In this document: positions 9,772-17,620 of the stretch, in pieces
Layout: every line of letters starts with the position of its first letter
Position numbering within the stretch: position 1 is the first letter of the stretch
Origin: an uncultured Marivita sp.
Lineage (GTDB): Bacteria > Pseudomonadota > Alphaproteobacteria > Rhodobacterales > Rhodobacteraceae
NCBI RefSeq assembly: GCF_947488135.1
Contig: NZ_CANKYW010000002.1
Span: 248,001 to 312,000 of the forward strand
Direction: 5' to 3'
Length of the DNA: 64,000 nt
Position numbers and translations under genes: made by a program
Notes under the pieces: model-generated
What the model saw: only the letters and a program-made list of their open reading frames with translations
Database searches by the model: none
Told to the model about the DNA's origin: nothing

Positions 9772-10317
9772 GTGTATCCCTTTATCCGCATGGCCCATGG
9801 CATTTGGAAAGCGCGCAAGGCGCCAAAGCTGGGTCCGTTTGGCACCTATGTGTCACAGCACCGCTGCTGGCCGTGGGACATCGACATGTGGATGGAGCTC
9901 AACAACGGGCGGACGCTGACGCTTTATGACCTTGGGCGGATTCCTCTGGCTCAGGTCACCGGATTGATCGGGATGATCCGCAAGGAGCGCTGGGGACTGA
10001 CGATGGCGGGTGTCGTTGTCCGGTACCGTCGCCGCATCCGCACATTCGAGCGTTTCGAGATGCGCAGCCGGATGCTGTGCTGGGATGCGCGGTTCATCTA
10101 TATCGAACAGTCGATGTGGAAGCAGAACGGCGAATGCGCGAACCATGCGGTGTACCGATCTGCCGTGACCGATCGCAACGGCATCGTGCCGACCGAGCGC
10201 GTAGTCGCCGCGATGGGGCTGGCGGAAACGCCGTCGCCGGAGATGCCCGATTGGGTGGCAAAATGGCTCGAGGCCGAGGATATGCGTCCCTGGCCCCCGA
10301 TGCAGGACGCGGCCTAG
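9772..10317 (+). CDS. thioesterase-like hot-dog protein
   Basis: A 181-residue protein with a GTG start preceded by GGCAGGAG. The segment DIDMWMELNNGRTLTLYDLG (residues 36-55) resembles the active-site helix of hot-dog acyl-CoA thioesterases (THEM6/4HBT type: Asp followed by HMNN-like residues). The rest is rich in Trp and Arg, as in Rhodobacteraceae members of that group. The substrate is unknown, and the catalytic role rests only on this motif. The MFS carrier starts 60 bases downstream and could be co-transcribed. Confidence 0.65.
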   Translation: MYPFIRMAHGIWKARKAPKLGPFGTYVSQHRCWPWDIDMWMELNNGRTLTLYDLGRIPLAQVTGLIGMIRKERWGLTMAGVVVRYRRRIRTFERFEMRSRMLCWDARFIYIEQSMWKQNGECANHAVYRSAVTDRNGIVPTERVVAAMGLAETPSPEMPDWVAKWLEAEDMRPWPPMQDAA

Positions 10318-10377
10318 GCGATACGGCGCTTGCCGGGTGCGCTTTTCGCACCCATAACCCCGAAAAGGGGTGTTGGC

Positions 10378-11718
10378 ATGGCGGACGTGACATTGCGGAA
10401 ACGGATCTGGGGCTGGTTCTTTTTCGACTGGGCCAGTCAGCCCTATAACACGCTTCTGATCACGTTTATCTTTGCGCCCTACATCAAGGAATTGATGGGC
10501 GATGGCACCGCCGCGCAATCAGCCTGGGGGTTCGGCATCGGTGCTGCGGGCATCGTGATCGCATTACTGGCCCCGGTGCTTGGTGCGCTGGCGGATACCG
10601 GGGGCAATCGGCTCCGCTGGATTTGGTTGTTTTCGGTGATGTACGTGGTCGGTGCGGGTGGGCTTTGGCTGGCCGCGCCCGGAGATTACAGCCTTGTCCT
10701 GATCCTGACATTCTTTGCCATCGGCATGATCGGGATGGAGTTCGCGACCACCTTTACCAATTCGATGCTGCCCGATCTGGGCACCCGCGAAGAGATCGGA
10801 CGCATCTCCGGCAACGGCTGGGCTTTCGGCTATGTCGGGGGGTTGGTGGCGTTGGTCATCATGCTGCTGTTCTTTGCCGACAATGCCGAGACGGGGCGCA
10901 CCCTGATCGGGTTGGAGCCTGCCTTCGGGCTGGATGCGGAGGCGCGCGAAGGCACGCGGTTTGTCGGGCCGCTGACGGCGATCTGGTTCATCGTGTTCAT
11001 GGTGCCGTTCTTCCTCTTCGTGCGCGACCCGAAGGCGCATCCTGCCCCCAAAGGCGCGGTGAGGCTGGCGTTACGGGATTTGGTCAACACGCTGCGCCGC
11101 TTGCCGCAAGAGCGGTCACTGTTTGCCTACCTCGGATCGGCAATGTTCTACCGCGATGCACTCAACGGGATGTACGCGTTCGGCGGCATCTACGCGGCGG
11201 GTGTGCTTGGGTGGAGTGTGCAGAATGTCGGGATTTTCGGCATTGTCGCCATCATCGCGGGCGCAGTGGCGGCCTGGGGGGGCGGCATGGCGGATTCCCG
11301 CTTTGGGCCCAAGCCGGTGATCGCGGTGTGTATTGTGGTCCTGACGGCGGTGGGAGTGTCCATCGTCCTGATTTCGCGAGAGACCATGTTCGGCGTGTCA
11401 CTGGCCGAAGGGTCCAGCCTTCCCGACATCGCGTTCTACATCATCGGCGCGGTGATCGGCGCGGCAGGTGGTGTGCTGCAATCGGCAAGCCGCACGATGA
11501 TGGTGCGACAGGCGAACCCGGAGCGTATGACCGAAGCGTTCGGTCTCTACGCGCTTTCGGGGAAAGCGACCAGTTTCCTGGCACCTCTGCTGATCGGAGT
11601 GACGACATATCTTACCGGTTCACAGCAATTGGGGGTCAGCCCGGTGATAGGGCTTTTCCTGATCGGGCTTGTGTTGTTAGTCTGGGTCAAACCAAACGGG
11701 CAGTGGGCAGTGGCATGA
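10378..11718 (+). CDS. MFS transporter, UMF1/Atg22-like
   Basis: A 446-residue polytopic carrier with about 12 predicted membrane helices. The N-terminal block GWFFFDWASQPYNTLLITFI is characteristic of the UMF1 (Atg22-like) group of the major facilitator superfamily, often annotated as nucleoside, amino-acid or peptide exporters. The ATG at 10378 is chosen because AAAAGGGG lies 7 bases upstream. An upstream in-frame start adds 16 residues without an SD. The stop overlaps the start of mepA (ATGA), so the two are translationally coupled. The substrate is unknown. Confidence 0.85.
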   Translation: MADVTLRKRIWGWFFFDWASQPYNTLLITFIFAPYIKELMGDGTAAQSAWGFGIGAAGIVIALLAPVLGALADTGGNRLRWIWLFSVMYVVGAGGLWLAAPGDYSLVLILTFFAIGMIGMEFATTFTNSMLPDLGTREEIGRISGNGWAFGYVGGLVALVIMLLFFADNAETGRTLIGLEPAFGLDAEAREGTRFVGPLTAIWFIVFMVPFFLFVRDPKAHPAPKGAVRLALRDLVNTLRRLPQERSLFAYLGSAMFYRDALNGMYAFGGIYAAGVLGWSVQNVGIFGIVAIIAGAVAAWGGGMADSRFGPKPVIAVCIVVLTAVGVSIVLISRETMFGVSLAEGSSLPDIAFYIIGAVIGAAGGVLQSASRTMMVRQANPERMTEAFGLYALSGKATSFLAPLLIGVTTYLTGSQQLGVSPVIGLFLIGLVLLVWVKPNGQWAVA

Positions 11719-12638
11719 AACGGTTTTCCATAGGACTTGCACTTGCGGTTTTCCTGAGTGCCTGCGGAAGCGGTGACGCGCCGCGCAGCGCGCAAACGAA
11801 TGCGGCAGAGGCGCCTCGCGTGACGGGCGTTCTGAGCACGCGCCAGGCGAAACAGCTGTTCGGCGGAATGGATGTCGGCTCTCGGCAGTCGCCGGCAGCC
11901 TATGGCAGCTACTCCAAGGGGTGTGCCGCCGGTCAGGTGCAATTGCCGGAGACCGGCCCGACATGGCAAGCGATGCGGCTGTCGCGGAACCGGAACTGGG
12001 GCCTGCCGGTCACGGTGGATTTCCTGCAAGACCTGTCGCGCATCGCCGCGCGCGAACCCGGTTGGAACGGGCTGTATATCGGCGACATCAGTCAGCCGCG
12101 CGGTGGTCCGATGTTGACTGGGCATGCAAGCCATCAGATCGGGCTGGACGCGGATATCTGGATGCGCCCGACGGATCGGTTGAACCTCAGCCGAACTGAG
12201 CGTGAGAATATCTCGTCGATTTCCATGCGGCGTTCCAGTGGCGCGTTCACCAACGACCGATGGACCAAATCACACCACAACATCATCAAGGCAGCCGCCA
12301 GCGACCCGCGTGTCGCGCGGATCTTTGTCTTCCCGGGTGCCAAGGTCGCGATGTGCAACGCCGAGACCGGCGACCGCAGTTATCTGCGCAAGATCAGGCC
12401 GTGGTACGGGCATCATTACCACTTCCACGTGCGGCTGAACTGTCCGCGCGGCATGTCGGGCTGTGTCGATCAGGATCCGCCGCCACCGGGTGACGGCTGT
12501 GACGATGCACAGGCCTGGGTGAACAATATCCTCAACCCACCGCCGCCCGATCCCAATGCGCCTCCTCCAAGACCGCGCCGCGAATTGACGTTGGGCGACC
12601 TGCCCGCGCAATGCGCCGCCGTGCTGTCGTCGAACTGA
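11715..12638 (+). CDS. mepA: penicillin-insensitive murein endopeptidase (M74)
   Basis: Periplasmic metallo-endopeptidase that cleaves D-Ala-mDAP cross-links in peptidoglycan. It has 307 residues. The N-terminal lipoprotein signal ends in the lipobox LSAC with Cys17, so it is probably a lipoprotein. The MepA motif HASHQIGLDADIWM with zinc ligands His and Asp, and the C-terminal HHYHFHVRLNCP with its metal-binding histidines, are both intact. A proline-rich stretch (PPPPDPNAPPPRPRR) follows the catalytic core. It overlaps the upstream MFS stop by four bases. Confidence 0.93.
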   Translation: MKRFSIGLALAVFLSACGSGDAPRSAQTNAAEAPRVTGVLSTRQAKQLFGGMDVGSRQSPAAYGSYSKGCAAGQVQLPETGPTWQAMRLSRNRNWGLPVTVDFLQDLSRIAAREPGWNGLYIGDISQPRGGPMLTGHASHQIGLDADIWMRPTDRLNLSRTERENISSISMRRSSGAFTNDRWTKSHHNIIKAAASDPRVARIFVFPGAKVAMCNAETGDRSYLRKIRPWYGHHYHFHVRLNCPRGMSGCVDQDPPPPGDGCDDAQAWVNNILNPPPPDPNAPPPRPRRELTLGDLPAQCAAVLSSN

Positions 12639-12645
12639 TACCGGT

Positions 12646-13473
12646 TTGACCCAGGACATGCCCTTGGCCCGGTTCCTGTCGTCCTATCACTGGACACAGG
12701 ATCGGGAAGACTTTGGCGGCTATTCCGCCATCACGCTGGCACCCGATGGTGCAGGATTTGTCCTGTTGAGCGACCGTGCGCATGTGATCGAAGGCACAAT
12801 TTTTCGCCATGAAGGCCGGATCATCGGGATCCGCAGCACCGAGATCGCACCGTTGGATTTCTCGGACGATCTGTTCGACAAGCCTCTGAAACGGGACACC
12901 GAGGGAATGGCGCGCGATAGCGCAGGGCGTTTGTACCTCGCTCTCGAAAACGCCAACCGCGTGATCCGACGCGAGAGCGATGGCAGCTGGGCGACCCTGC
13001 CGGCCTACCCTGCCATTGATGCCCTGCCGCCAAATCGAGGGCTCGAGGCATTGGCGATCGGACCGGACGACGCGGTCTATGCAATCCCGGAAGTGTCGGA
13101 CGGATTGCAGGAGCCATTCCCGGTGTTCCGATATCGCGAAGGAGCGGGATGGGATCAGCCCATGTCGATCACGCGTAGCAATGGGTATCTGCCAACCGGG
13201 GCGGATATCGGGCCGGATGGTCGGCTTTACGTGTTGGAACGGGGCTTTGGCGGGTTCGGATTTTACAGCCGGGTGCGTCGGTTCGATCTGACAGGCGAGG
13301 ATGACGCCGAAGGCGAGACACTTCTGACCAGCGCGACCCGGCGGCATGACAACCTCGAAGGGCTTGCGGTATGGCAAGCTGAGGACGGGTCGCTGCGCCT
13401 GACGATGGTGTCGGACGACAACTTCCAGTTTTTCCAGAAAACCGAAATCGTCGAATACGCTGTCAGCATTTGA
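12646..13473 (+). CDS. esterase-like activity of phytase family protein
   Basis: A 275-residue beta-propeller-like protein. Blocks such as GGYSAITLAPDGAGFVLLSDRA, DTEGMARDSAGRLYLALE and NRGLEALAIGPDD match the esterase-like/phytase-like propeller family common in Rhodobacteraceae. The start is uncertain: a TTG at 12646 or an ATG at 12658 are the only options after an in-frame stop at 12586, and neither has a good SD. No signal peptide is present, although relatives are usually exported. Translation may be coupled to mepA, whose stop is 8 bases upstream. The enzymatic function is not established. Confidence 0.7.
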   Translation: MTQDMPLARFLSSYHWTQDREDFGGYSAITLAPDGAGFVLLSDRAHVIEGTIFRHEGRIIGIRSTEIAPLDFSDDLFDKPLKRDTEGMARDSAGRLYLALENANRVIRRESDGSWATLPAYPAIDALPPNRGLEALAIGPDDAVYAIPEVSDGLQEPFPVFRYREGAGWDQPMSITRSNGYLPTGADIGPDGRLYVLERGFGGFGFYSRVRRFDLTGEDDAEGETLLTSATRRHDNLEGLAVWQAEDGSLRLTMVSDDNFQFFQKTEIVEYAVSI

Positions 13474-13510
13474 CTTGCCTGTGCCGAAGTGTCGCTTTAA
13501 GCGTCGCGCC

Positions 13511-13559
13511 ATTCCCGTCCGTCGGGAATCAAGTCCCCGCAACCTTGGCAAAACGGGAG
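13511..13559 (+). promoter_or_regulatory. candidate RNA switch in leader of the VUT/YhhQ gene
   Basis: Four complementary segments alternate before the start codon. ATTCCCG (13511-13517) pairs with CGGGAAT (13523-13529) over a 5-base loop. CCCCG (13535-13539) can pair with CGGGAG (13554-13559), which contains the Shine-Dalgarno. The second segment could instead pair with the third and free the SD. This is the layout of a translational switch, but no known riboswitch consensus is recognised. The first hairpin could alternatively be the end of the upstream transcript. Confidence 0.35.
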
Positions 13560-13564
13560 TCACA

Positions 13565-14194
13565 ATGACCCGCGCTCATATCCCTGGCATCATCGCGATG
13601 GCGCTCATCGTGCTGGCGTCGAACATCCTTGTTCAATTCCTGTTCGGAAACTGGCTGACCTGGGGGGCGTTCACCTACCCGCTGGCCTTCCTTGTCACCG
13701 ACCTCATGAACCGCCTCTACGGGCCGAGTGCCGCCCGCCAGGTGGTGTTTGCGGGCTTCATCGTTGGAGTGTTCTGTTCGCTTGTCGGCACCCAGATCCA
13801 AGGGGAGTTCGGTCCGTTGGTGACGTTCCGGATCGCGCTGGCGTCCGGGCTCGCGTTCCTGACAGCGCAGCTCATGGATGTTGCGATCTTCGACAAGATG
13901 CGTAGCGGTGTCTGGTGGCGCGCGCCTTTGGCCTCCACGCTGATCGGCGCGTCGATTGATACCGCGCTGTTCTTCAGCATCGCGTTCTCCGGCGCTTTGA
14001 CCTTTATCGAGCCCGAAAATGATGTGTCCTGGGCAGGCGAGATGCTGCCGCTTCTGGGGGCCGGGCCGATTGTACCGCTCTGGGTGTCGTTGGCCGTCGC
14101 GGATTGGATGGTGAAAATCGCCTTGGCCTTGATCGCACTGATACCTTTTCGACTCATCGTGCTTCGATTTCGCGAAAACTCGGCGTTGACGTAA
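13565..14194 (+). CDS. yhhQ: VUT family queuosine-precursor transporter (YhhQ-like)
   Basis: A 209-residue membrane protein of the vitamin-uptake-transporter/YhhQ family, which imports the queuosine precursors preQ0/preQ1. About six membrane helices are visible. Typical blocks are TYPLAFLVTDLMNRLYGPSAAR and GTQIQGEFGPLVTFRIALAS, and an aspartate-bearing helix QLMDVAIFDKMR. The start at 13565 (MTRAHIPGI) follows GGGAG at 6 bases. An upstream in-frame extension (from 13475) would translate through the leader hairpins and is rejected. The substrate is inferred from the family. Confidence 0.87.
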   Translation: MTRAHIPGIIAMALIVLASNILVQFLFGNWLTWGAFTYPLAFLVTDLMNRLYGPSAARQVVFAGFIVGVFCSLVGTQIQGEFGPLVTFRIALASGLAFLTAQLMDVAIFDKMRSGVWWRAPLASTLIGASIDTALFFSIAFSGALTFIEPENDVSWAGEMLPLLGAGPIVPLWVSLAVADWMVKIALALIALIPFRLIVLRFRENSALT

Positions 14195-14253
14195 GAAAAC
14201 TGTTGCACCGTGGGCAAACCCTGTCACGCTGAAGGTGCGTTTTATCAACAGCT

Positions 14254-14326
14254 GAAAGGAGGTGATCCAGTGTCGAGAGAGGTATTGGAGAGAGGTGTCG
14301 GAACAGTTCGAGAGGCACACATCTAG
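14254..14326 (+). CDS. 18-residue ORF behind a Shine-Dalgarno complementary to 17 nt of the 16S 3' end
   Basis: GAAAGGAGGTGATCCAG (14254-14270) is the exact reverse complement of the 3' end of bacterial 16S rRNA (CTGGATCACCTCCTTTC). Seven bases after AGGAGG is a GTG at 14270 opening an 18-codon frame, MSREVLERGVGTVREAHI, that stops at TAG 14324-14326. The interval given includes the SD; the frame itself is 14270-14326. The peptide is charged and matches nothing I recognise. The extreme SD and optimal spacing argue for real ribosome loading, but a ribosome-binding RNA rather than a functional peptide is equally possible. Confidence 0.5.
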
Positions 14327-14379
14327 GGCAGCCCCTGGGTGATGAACCCATCGAATTGGTGTGGAACCTAACCGGACCC

Positions 14380-14386
14380 CACCTCC
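14380..14386 (+). promoter_or_regulatory. internal anti-Shine-Dalgarno sequence
   Basis: CACCTCC is the exact complement of GGAGGTG at 14258-14264 in the same transcript. Pairing would close off the super-SD of the 18-codon ORF when the intervening region folds. It lies between the small ORF and the terminator. Confidence 0.45.
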
Positions 14387-14396
14387 GTAAGTCTCG

Positions 14397-14424
14397 AAGG
14401 GTCGCCACATCGGCGACCCTTTTT
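14397..14424 (+). terminator. strong Rho-independent terminator after the 18-codon ORF element
   Basis: AAGGGTCGCC (14397-14406) pairs perfectly with GGCGACCCTT (14412-14421) around the 5-base loop ACATC, followed by TTT. It ends a transcript of roughly 170-200 nt just before arfB, so the upstream element is probably an independent small RNA/mRNA. Confidence 0.8.
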
Positions 14425-14449
14425 GTATGCGCGCCGCCGCGCTATGTGG

Positions 14450-14881
14450 ATGATCATGCTCAAGATTTCAGACAGCATCACGATCGAGGACTGGGAACTG
14501 ACGGAACAGTTCATCCGGTCCTCCGGCCCGGGCGGTCAAAACGTCAACAAGGTGTCGACCGCCGTGGAACTGCGGTTCGAGGCCGAGCGGTCGCCGAACC
14601 TGCCCGGTCCAGTGAAGGCCCGGTTGCGCCGCATTGCGGGTCGGAAATGGACCAAAGAAGGTGCGCTGGTCTTGCAGGTGGACGAGACCCGATCACAGGC
14701 GCGCAACCGCGATATCGCGCGAGATCGTCTGAAAGAGATGATCGTGCAAGCGTTGCGCCCACCAAAGCGCCGCGTGCCAACGAAGCCGACTCTCGGGTCG
14801 AAAAAGCGGCGCTTGAAGGCGAAGAAAGTGCGCGGCGAGGTCAAGTCGCTGCGCGGACGGGTCGACCCAGACGGAACCTGA
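14450..14881 (+). CDS. arfB: alternative ribosome-rescue factor ArfB (YaeJ, peptidyl-tRNA hydrolase)
   Basis: Releases peptides from ribosomes stalled without a stop codon. The GGQ catalytic motif is in SSGPGGQNVNKV, near residue 26-28 from the ATG at 14456. The C-terminus is a long basic tail (from about KPTLGSKKRRLKAKKVRGEV) that in ArfB enters the empty mRNA channel. ATG codons at 14444, 14450 and 14456 are all possible; the family start (MLKISDSITI) favours 14450 or 14456. Length about 141-143 residues is typical. It lies directly after the terminator of the 18-codon ORF element, which is notable because both relate to the ribosome. Confidence 0.92.
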   Translation: MIMLKISDSITIEDWELTEQFIRSSGPGGQNVNKVSTAVELRFEAERSPNLPGPVKARLRRIAGRKWTKEGALVLQVDETRSQARNRDIARDRLKEMIVQALRPPKRRVPTKPTLGSKKRRLKAKKVRGEVKSLRGRVDPDGT

Positions 14882-14917
14882 CTTGTAGGGTCGAATTGGC
14901 GTTGCCAATCCGACCGG

Positions 14918-14965
14918 CTGGGGCTCTGCCCCAGACCCCGAGGTATTTGTAGCCCAAAGAAGCCC
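14918..14965 (+). repeat. REP-like dispersed palindromic element, copy 1
   Basis: CTGGGGC-TCT-GCCCCAG hairpin (14918-14934), then ACCCCGAGGTATTTG and an A-rich AAAGAAG tail. The same order (GGGGC hairpin, ACCCCG, TATTT, AAAGAAG-like) recurs at 38138 and, inverted, at 26441. It lies between the convergent arfB and TIGR02302 genes, next to a small ATTGGC-GTT-GCCAAT hairpin (14895-14909). Confidence 0.6.
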
Positions 14966-14971
14966 AGGCGG

Positions 14972-17584
14972 TCAGAAACGGTCAAGCAGGCGTTCGAGAT
15001 ACTCGAGTTCTTCTTCGGGGCGTTCACCGTCGCCCGAGCGGCGGCGTATTTCATCCAACAACTCGCGGGCGCGACGGTAAACGTCTTCCCCCTGCAAGAG
15101 GTTCTCGTCCGAGCCGATCTGCCCGTTGGAGCCGACATTGCGGCCCAGAGGATCGCGCTGCTGGCCGGGATCTGCGCCCTCGGCCATGCCCTGTTGGCCC
15201 TGACCCTGCTGCTGTTGCTGGGCCATCGCTTCGCCAAGGTTGCGCATGCCTTCGCGCAGCGCTTCCATCGCTTCGGACTGGTTGTCGATGGCACCTGCCA
15301 GATCGTTTTCGCGCAGCGCCTCTTCGGCACCTTCCATCGCTCCTTCGGCACGATCCAGAGCTTCGCGGGCGGCATCACCGGCCTCGGTACCCGCACCCGG
15401 CAGGTTTTGGGACTGGCGATTGAGTTCCTGCCGCAAGGCGCGCTGGCGGTCGGCGAGGCTTTCCTCAAGACTCTGACCCTGACCGTTCTGGCCTTGGCCC
15501 TCTTGCTGACCTTGGCCCTGACCCTGCTGCTGGCCGGGTTGTTGGCCCTGTCCTTGCTGCTGACCCTGGCCTTGTTGCTGACCGGGCTGTTGGCCCTGCT
15601 GGCCCTGTTGACCGGGGTTGAACTGCTCCTGCAAATCACGGAATGCCTGATCCGACAGGCCCTGCTGTTCCCGCAGTGTCTCGGCCAAACCCTCCATCGC
15701 CTGTTCGCCGGGCGATTGGCCCTGCTGGCCCTGACCTTGCGTGACCTGCATATTTTCCATCATCTGACGCAGCTGTTCGAGCGCTTCCTGCGCTTCGGCC
15801 ATGCGGCCCTGCTCCATCAGTTCCTGGATGCGGTCCATCATTTCTTGCAGGTCGTTCTGACTCATCTCCATCATGTTCTGGTTCTGAGTCATTTCCTGAT
15901 CGGGATTGTTCTGCTGGTCCTGCTGCGCCTGACGGGAGAGCTGGCGCAGGTAATCATCGGTCGCTTCCCGCAGCTCCTGCATCAGTTCCGCGATTTCCTG
16001 ATCCGACGCGCCGTTGCGCATTGCTTCGGCCAAGCGGTCCTGCGCGCGTTGCAGCCGTTCAAGCGCATCCTCGAGATCACCCTCTTCGAAACGCAGCGCC
16101 AGATCCCACATGGCTTGCGCGATTTCCGCCTGTTGATCGTCGGTCATCGACACCTGGGACAGCGCTTCGACCCGGCGCATGATAGTGCGCATGCGGAGGA
16201 AGTCGGTGCTGGACCGGAAAACATCGTCCGGACGGTGCGAAATGGCGCGCATCAGCATCGCGATATCGCCCGCGTTTTCGCGATTCCACAGAAGCGACCG
16301 TCGCAGATCGATGATGGCGGATGCCATTGGATCGAAGAACCGCCGTCCGGGCAGGGAAATCACTTCACCCGCTGTCTCACCGATCTGATCCGCTTCGTCC
16401 GTGACCGTCAGGCTGATCGTCACCGGAAGGTTCGCCCAAGGATGTTCCGAGAAATTGTCGATCAGGGTTTCCGTAAACTCGGACCGATCACCGGCGATCG
16501 GCATGGGAAGCGGCACTTCGATTAGCGCGCGCGGTTCAGGATCGATGCGCAGGCCATAGCGGCGATCAACCTCGTCCAGCGCCAGTTCGATCCGGGCCAT
16601 GCCTTCGGCGACGGCGTAATCGTCCTTCGCGGTGAACGGGATCTGCGCTTCGCCTTCGTAGCTGACCTCGATCTCGCCGTCGCGCATCACTTCGGGCGCC
16701 TGATCGGGTGTCGCGACAATATCCCACGCGCGACCGCCGGTGCCCGAAATCTCAAGCTCGCCGGATTGCGCGACGGTGAATTCCTGCGCGGTGTTGATGG
16801 AGGCCGCAATCAAGTCCTCTTCGGTGGCGGTCGGTGAGACGCTGCCCGAGACGGTTTCCGTCACGCTGAGCGCACCGACTTCGCCGTAAAACCGCAGAGT
16901 GATGCGGCTGCCTTCGGGCGTTTCCAACTGTGCCGTACGGATGTCGTTCAGGTAGATCGACGGCAACCCAGTGTAATGCGGAGGCTCCAGCCAGCCTTCC
17001 CAGGTTGGCCCGGACGCGAGGTCAGACCCGGTCGGACCCATCGCCGAAACGGTCTGCACGCGCAGGACCGAGCCAAAGATCGCGGCAACAAGAAAAGCCA
17101 GAACGGCCACATAGCGAAGCGCAAAAGGATCGGCCTTGGACACGCGCAGGTCCGGCTCGGCCGCTTTTGCGTCTTTCAGACGTGCCGCCATCCGCTTCTG
17201 GTGTGCATTCCATACGGCAAGCGAGGCGGGATCGTGCGCACCAATCGCCTGGCTGTCCATCGAGGCAAGGATCGGATTGCCCGGCAACGTCGCGTCCAAC
17301 CGTGCCAAGGCGGCGGATTGCGACGGCCATGAAAACCTGCGGACGCCCCTGACGAGCGCCCAGAGACCCGTCAGCGCCGATACGCCAAGAACGGTCCACA
17401 CCACTTCGACAGGCACATAATCCTGCAAACCCAGCATCAGGAAGGCGAGAACCGCGAACAGAACCGACCAAAGCGGCCAGAAGGACCGCACAGCGGATTC
17501 CGCAGCCATCCCCAGACGCGTCAGCAAAAGGGGCCGACGCAACGCGGCGTCGATTTCGGCAGGCAAGTGATCCCGTGCGGACAT
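14972..17584 (-). CDS. TIGR02302/DUF4175 family membrane protein with Gln/Gly-rich tract
   Basis: An 870-residue protein of a family conserved in alphaproteobacteria, of unknown function. Two or three hydrophobic helices occur near the N-terminus (about 35-80 and 160-180), suggesting a large periplasmic domain. The C-terminal third is coiled-coil-like and very rich in Gln, with a low-complexity tract of GQQ/GQGQQ repeats (encoded about 15480-15610) and poly-Gln (QQQQQG). The start at 17584 (MSARDHLPAEI) follows GGGAGATCGG. The upstream 9-codon extension is not needed. It lies 36 bases downstream of lysA on the same strand. Confidence 0.8.
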   Translation of the reverse strand: MSARDHLPAEIDAALRRPLLLTRLGMAAESAVRSFWPLWSVLFAVLAFLMLGLQDYVPVEVVWTVLGVSALTGLWALVRGVRRFSWPSQSAALARLDATLPGNPILASMDSQAIGAHDPASLAVWNAHQKRMAARLKDAKAAEPDLRVSKADPFALRYVAVLAFLVAAIFGSVLRVQTVSAMGPTGSDLASGPTWEGWLEPPHYTGLPSIYLNDIRTAQLETPEGSRITLRFYGEVGALSVTETVSGSVSPTATEEDLIAASINTAQEFTVAQSGELEISGTGGRAWDIVATPDQAPEVMRDGEIEVSYEGEAQIPFTAKDDYAVAEGMARIELALDEVDRRYGLRIDPEPRALIEVPLPMPIAGDRSEFTETLIDNFSEHPWANLPVTISLTVTDEADQIGETAGEVISLPGRRFFDPMASAIIDLRRSLLWNRENAGDIAMLMRAISHRPDDVFRSSTDFLRMRTIMRRVEALSQVSMTDDQQAEIAQAMWDLALRFEEGDLEDALERLQRAQDRLAEAMRNGASDQEIAELMQELREATDDYLRQLSRQAQQDQQNNPDQEMTQNQNMMEMSQNDLQEMMDRIQELMEQGRMAEAQEALEQLRQMMENMQVTQGQGQQGQSPGEQAMEGLAETLREQQGLSDQAFRDLQEQFNPGQQGQQGQQPGQQQGQGQQQGQGQQPGQQQGQGQGQQEGQGQNGQGQSLEESLADRQRALRQELNRQSQNLPGAGTEAGDAAREALDRAEGAMEGAEEALRENDLAGAIDNQSEAMEALREGMRNLGEAMAQQQQQGQGQQGMAEGADPGQQRDPLGRNVGSNGQIGSDENLLQGEDVYRRARELLDEIRRRSGDGERPEEELEYLERLLDRF

Positions 17585-17620
17585 TCCGATCTCCCGGTCA
17601 GCTGACCGCAAGCGAAAACC

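Noticed and set aside
10623-11714. Upstream extension of the mepA frame
   Set aside because: It overlaps the MFS carrier entirely. The lipoprotein signal at 11715 marks the real start.
15480-15610. Tandem repeats resembling a CRISPR or minisatellite
   Set aside because: They encode the Gln/Gly-rich tract of the TIGR02302 protein in frame. No spacers or cas genes are present.
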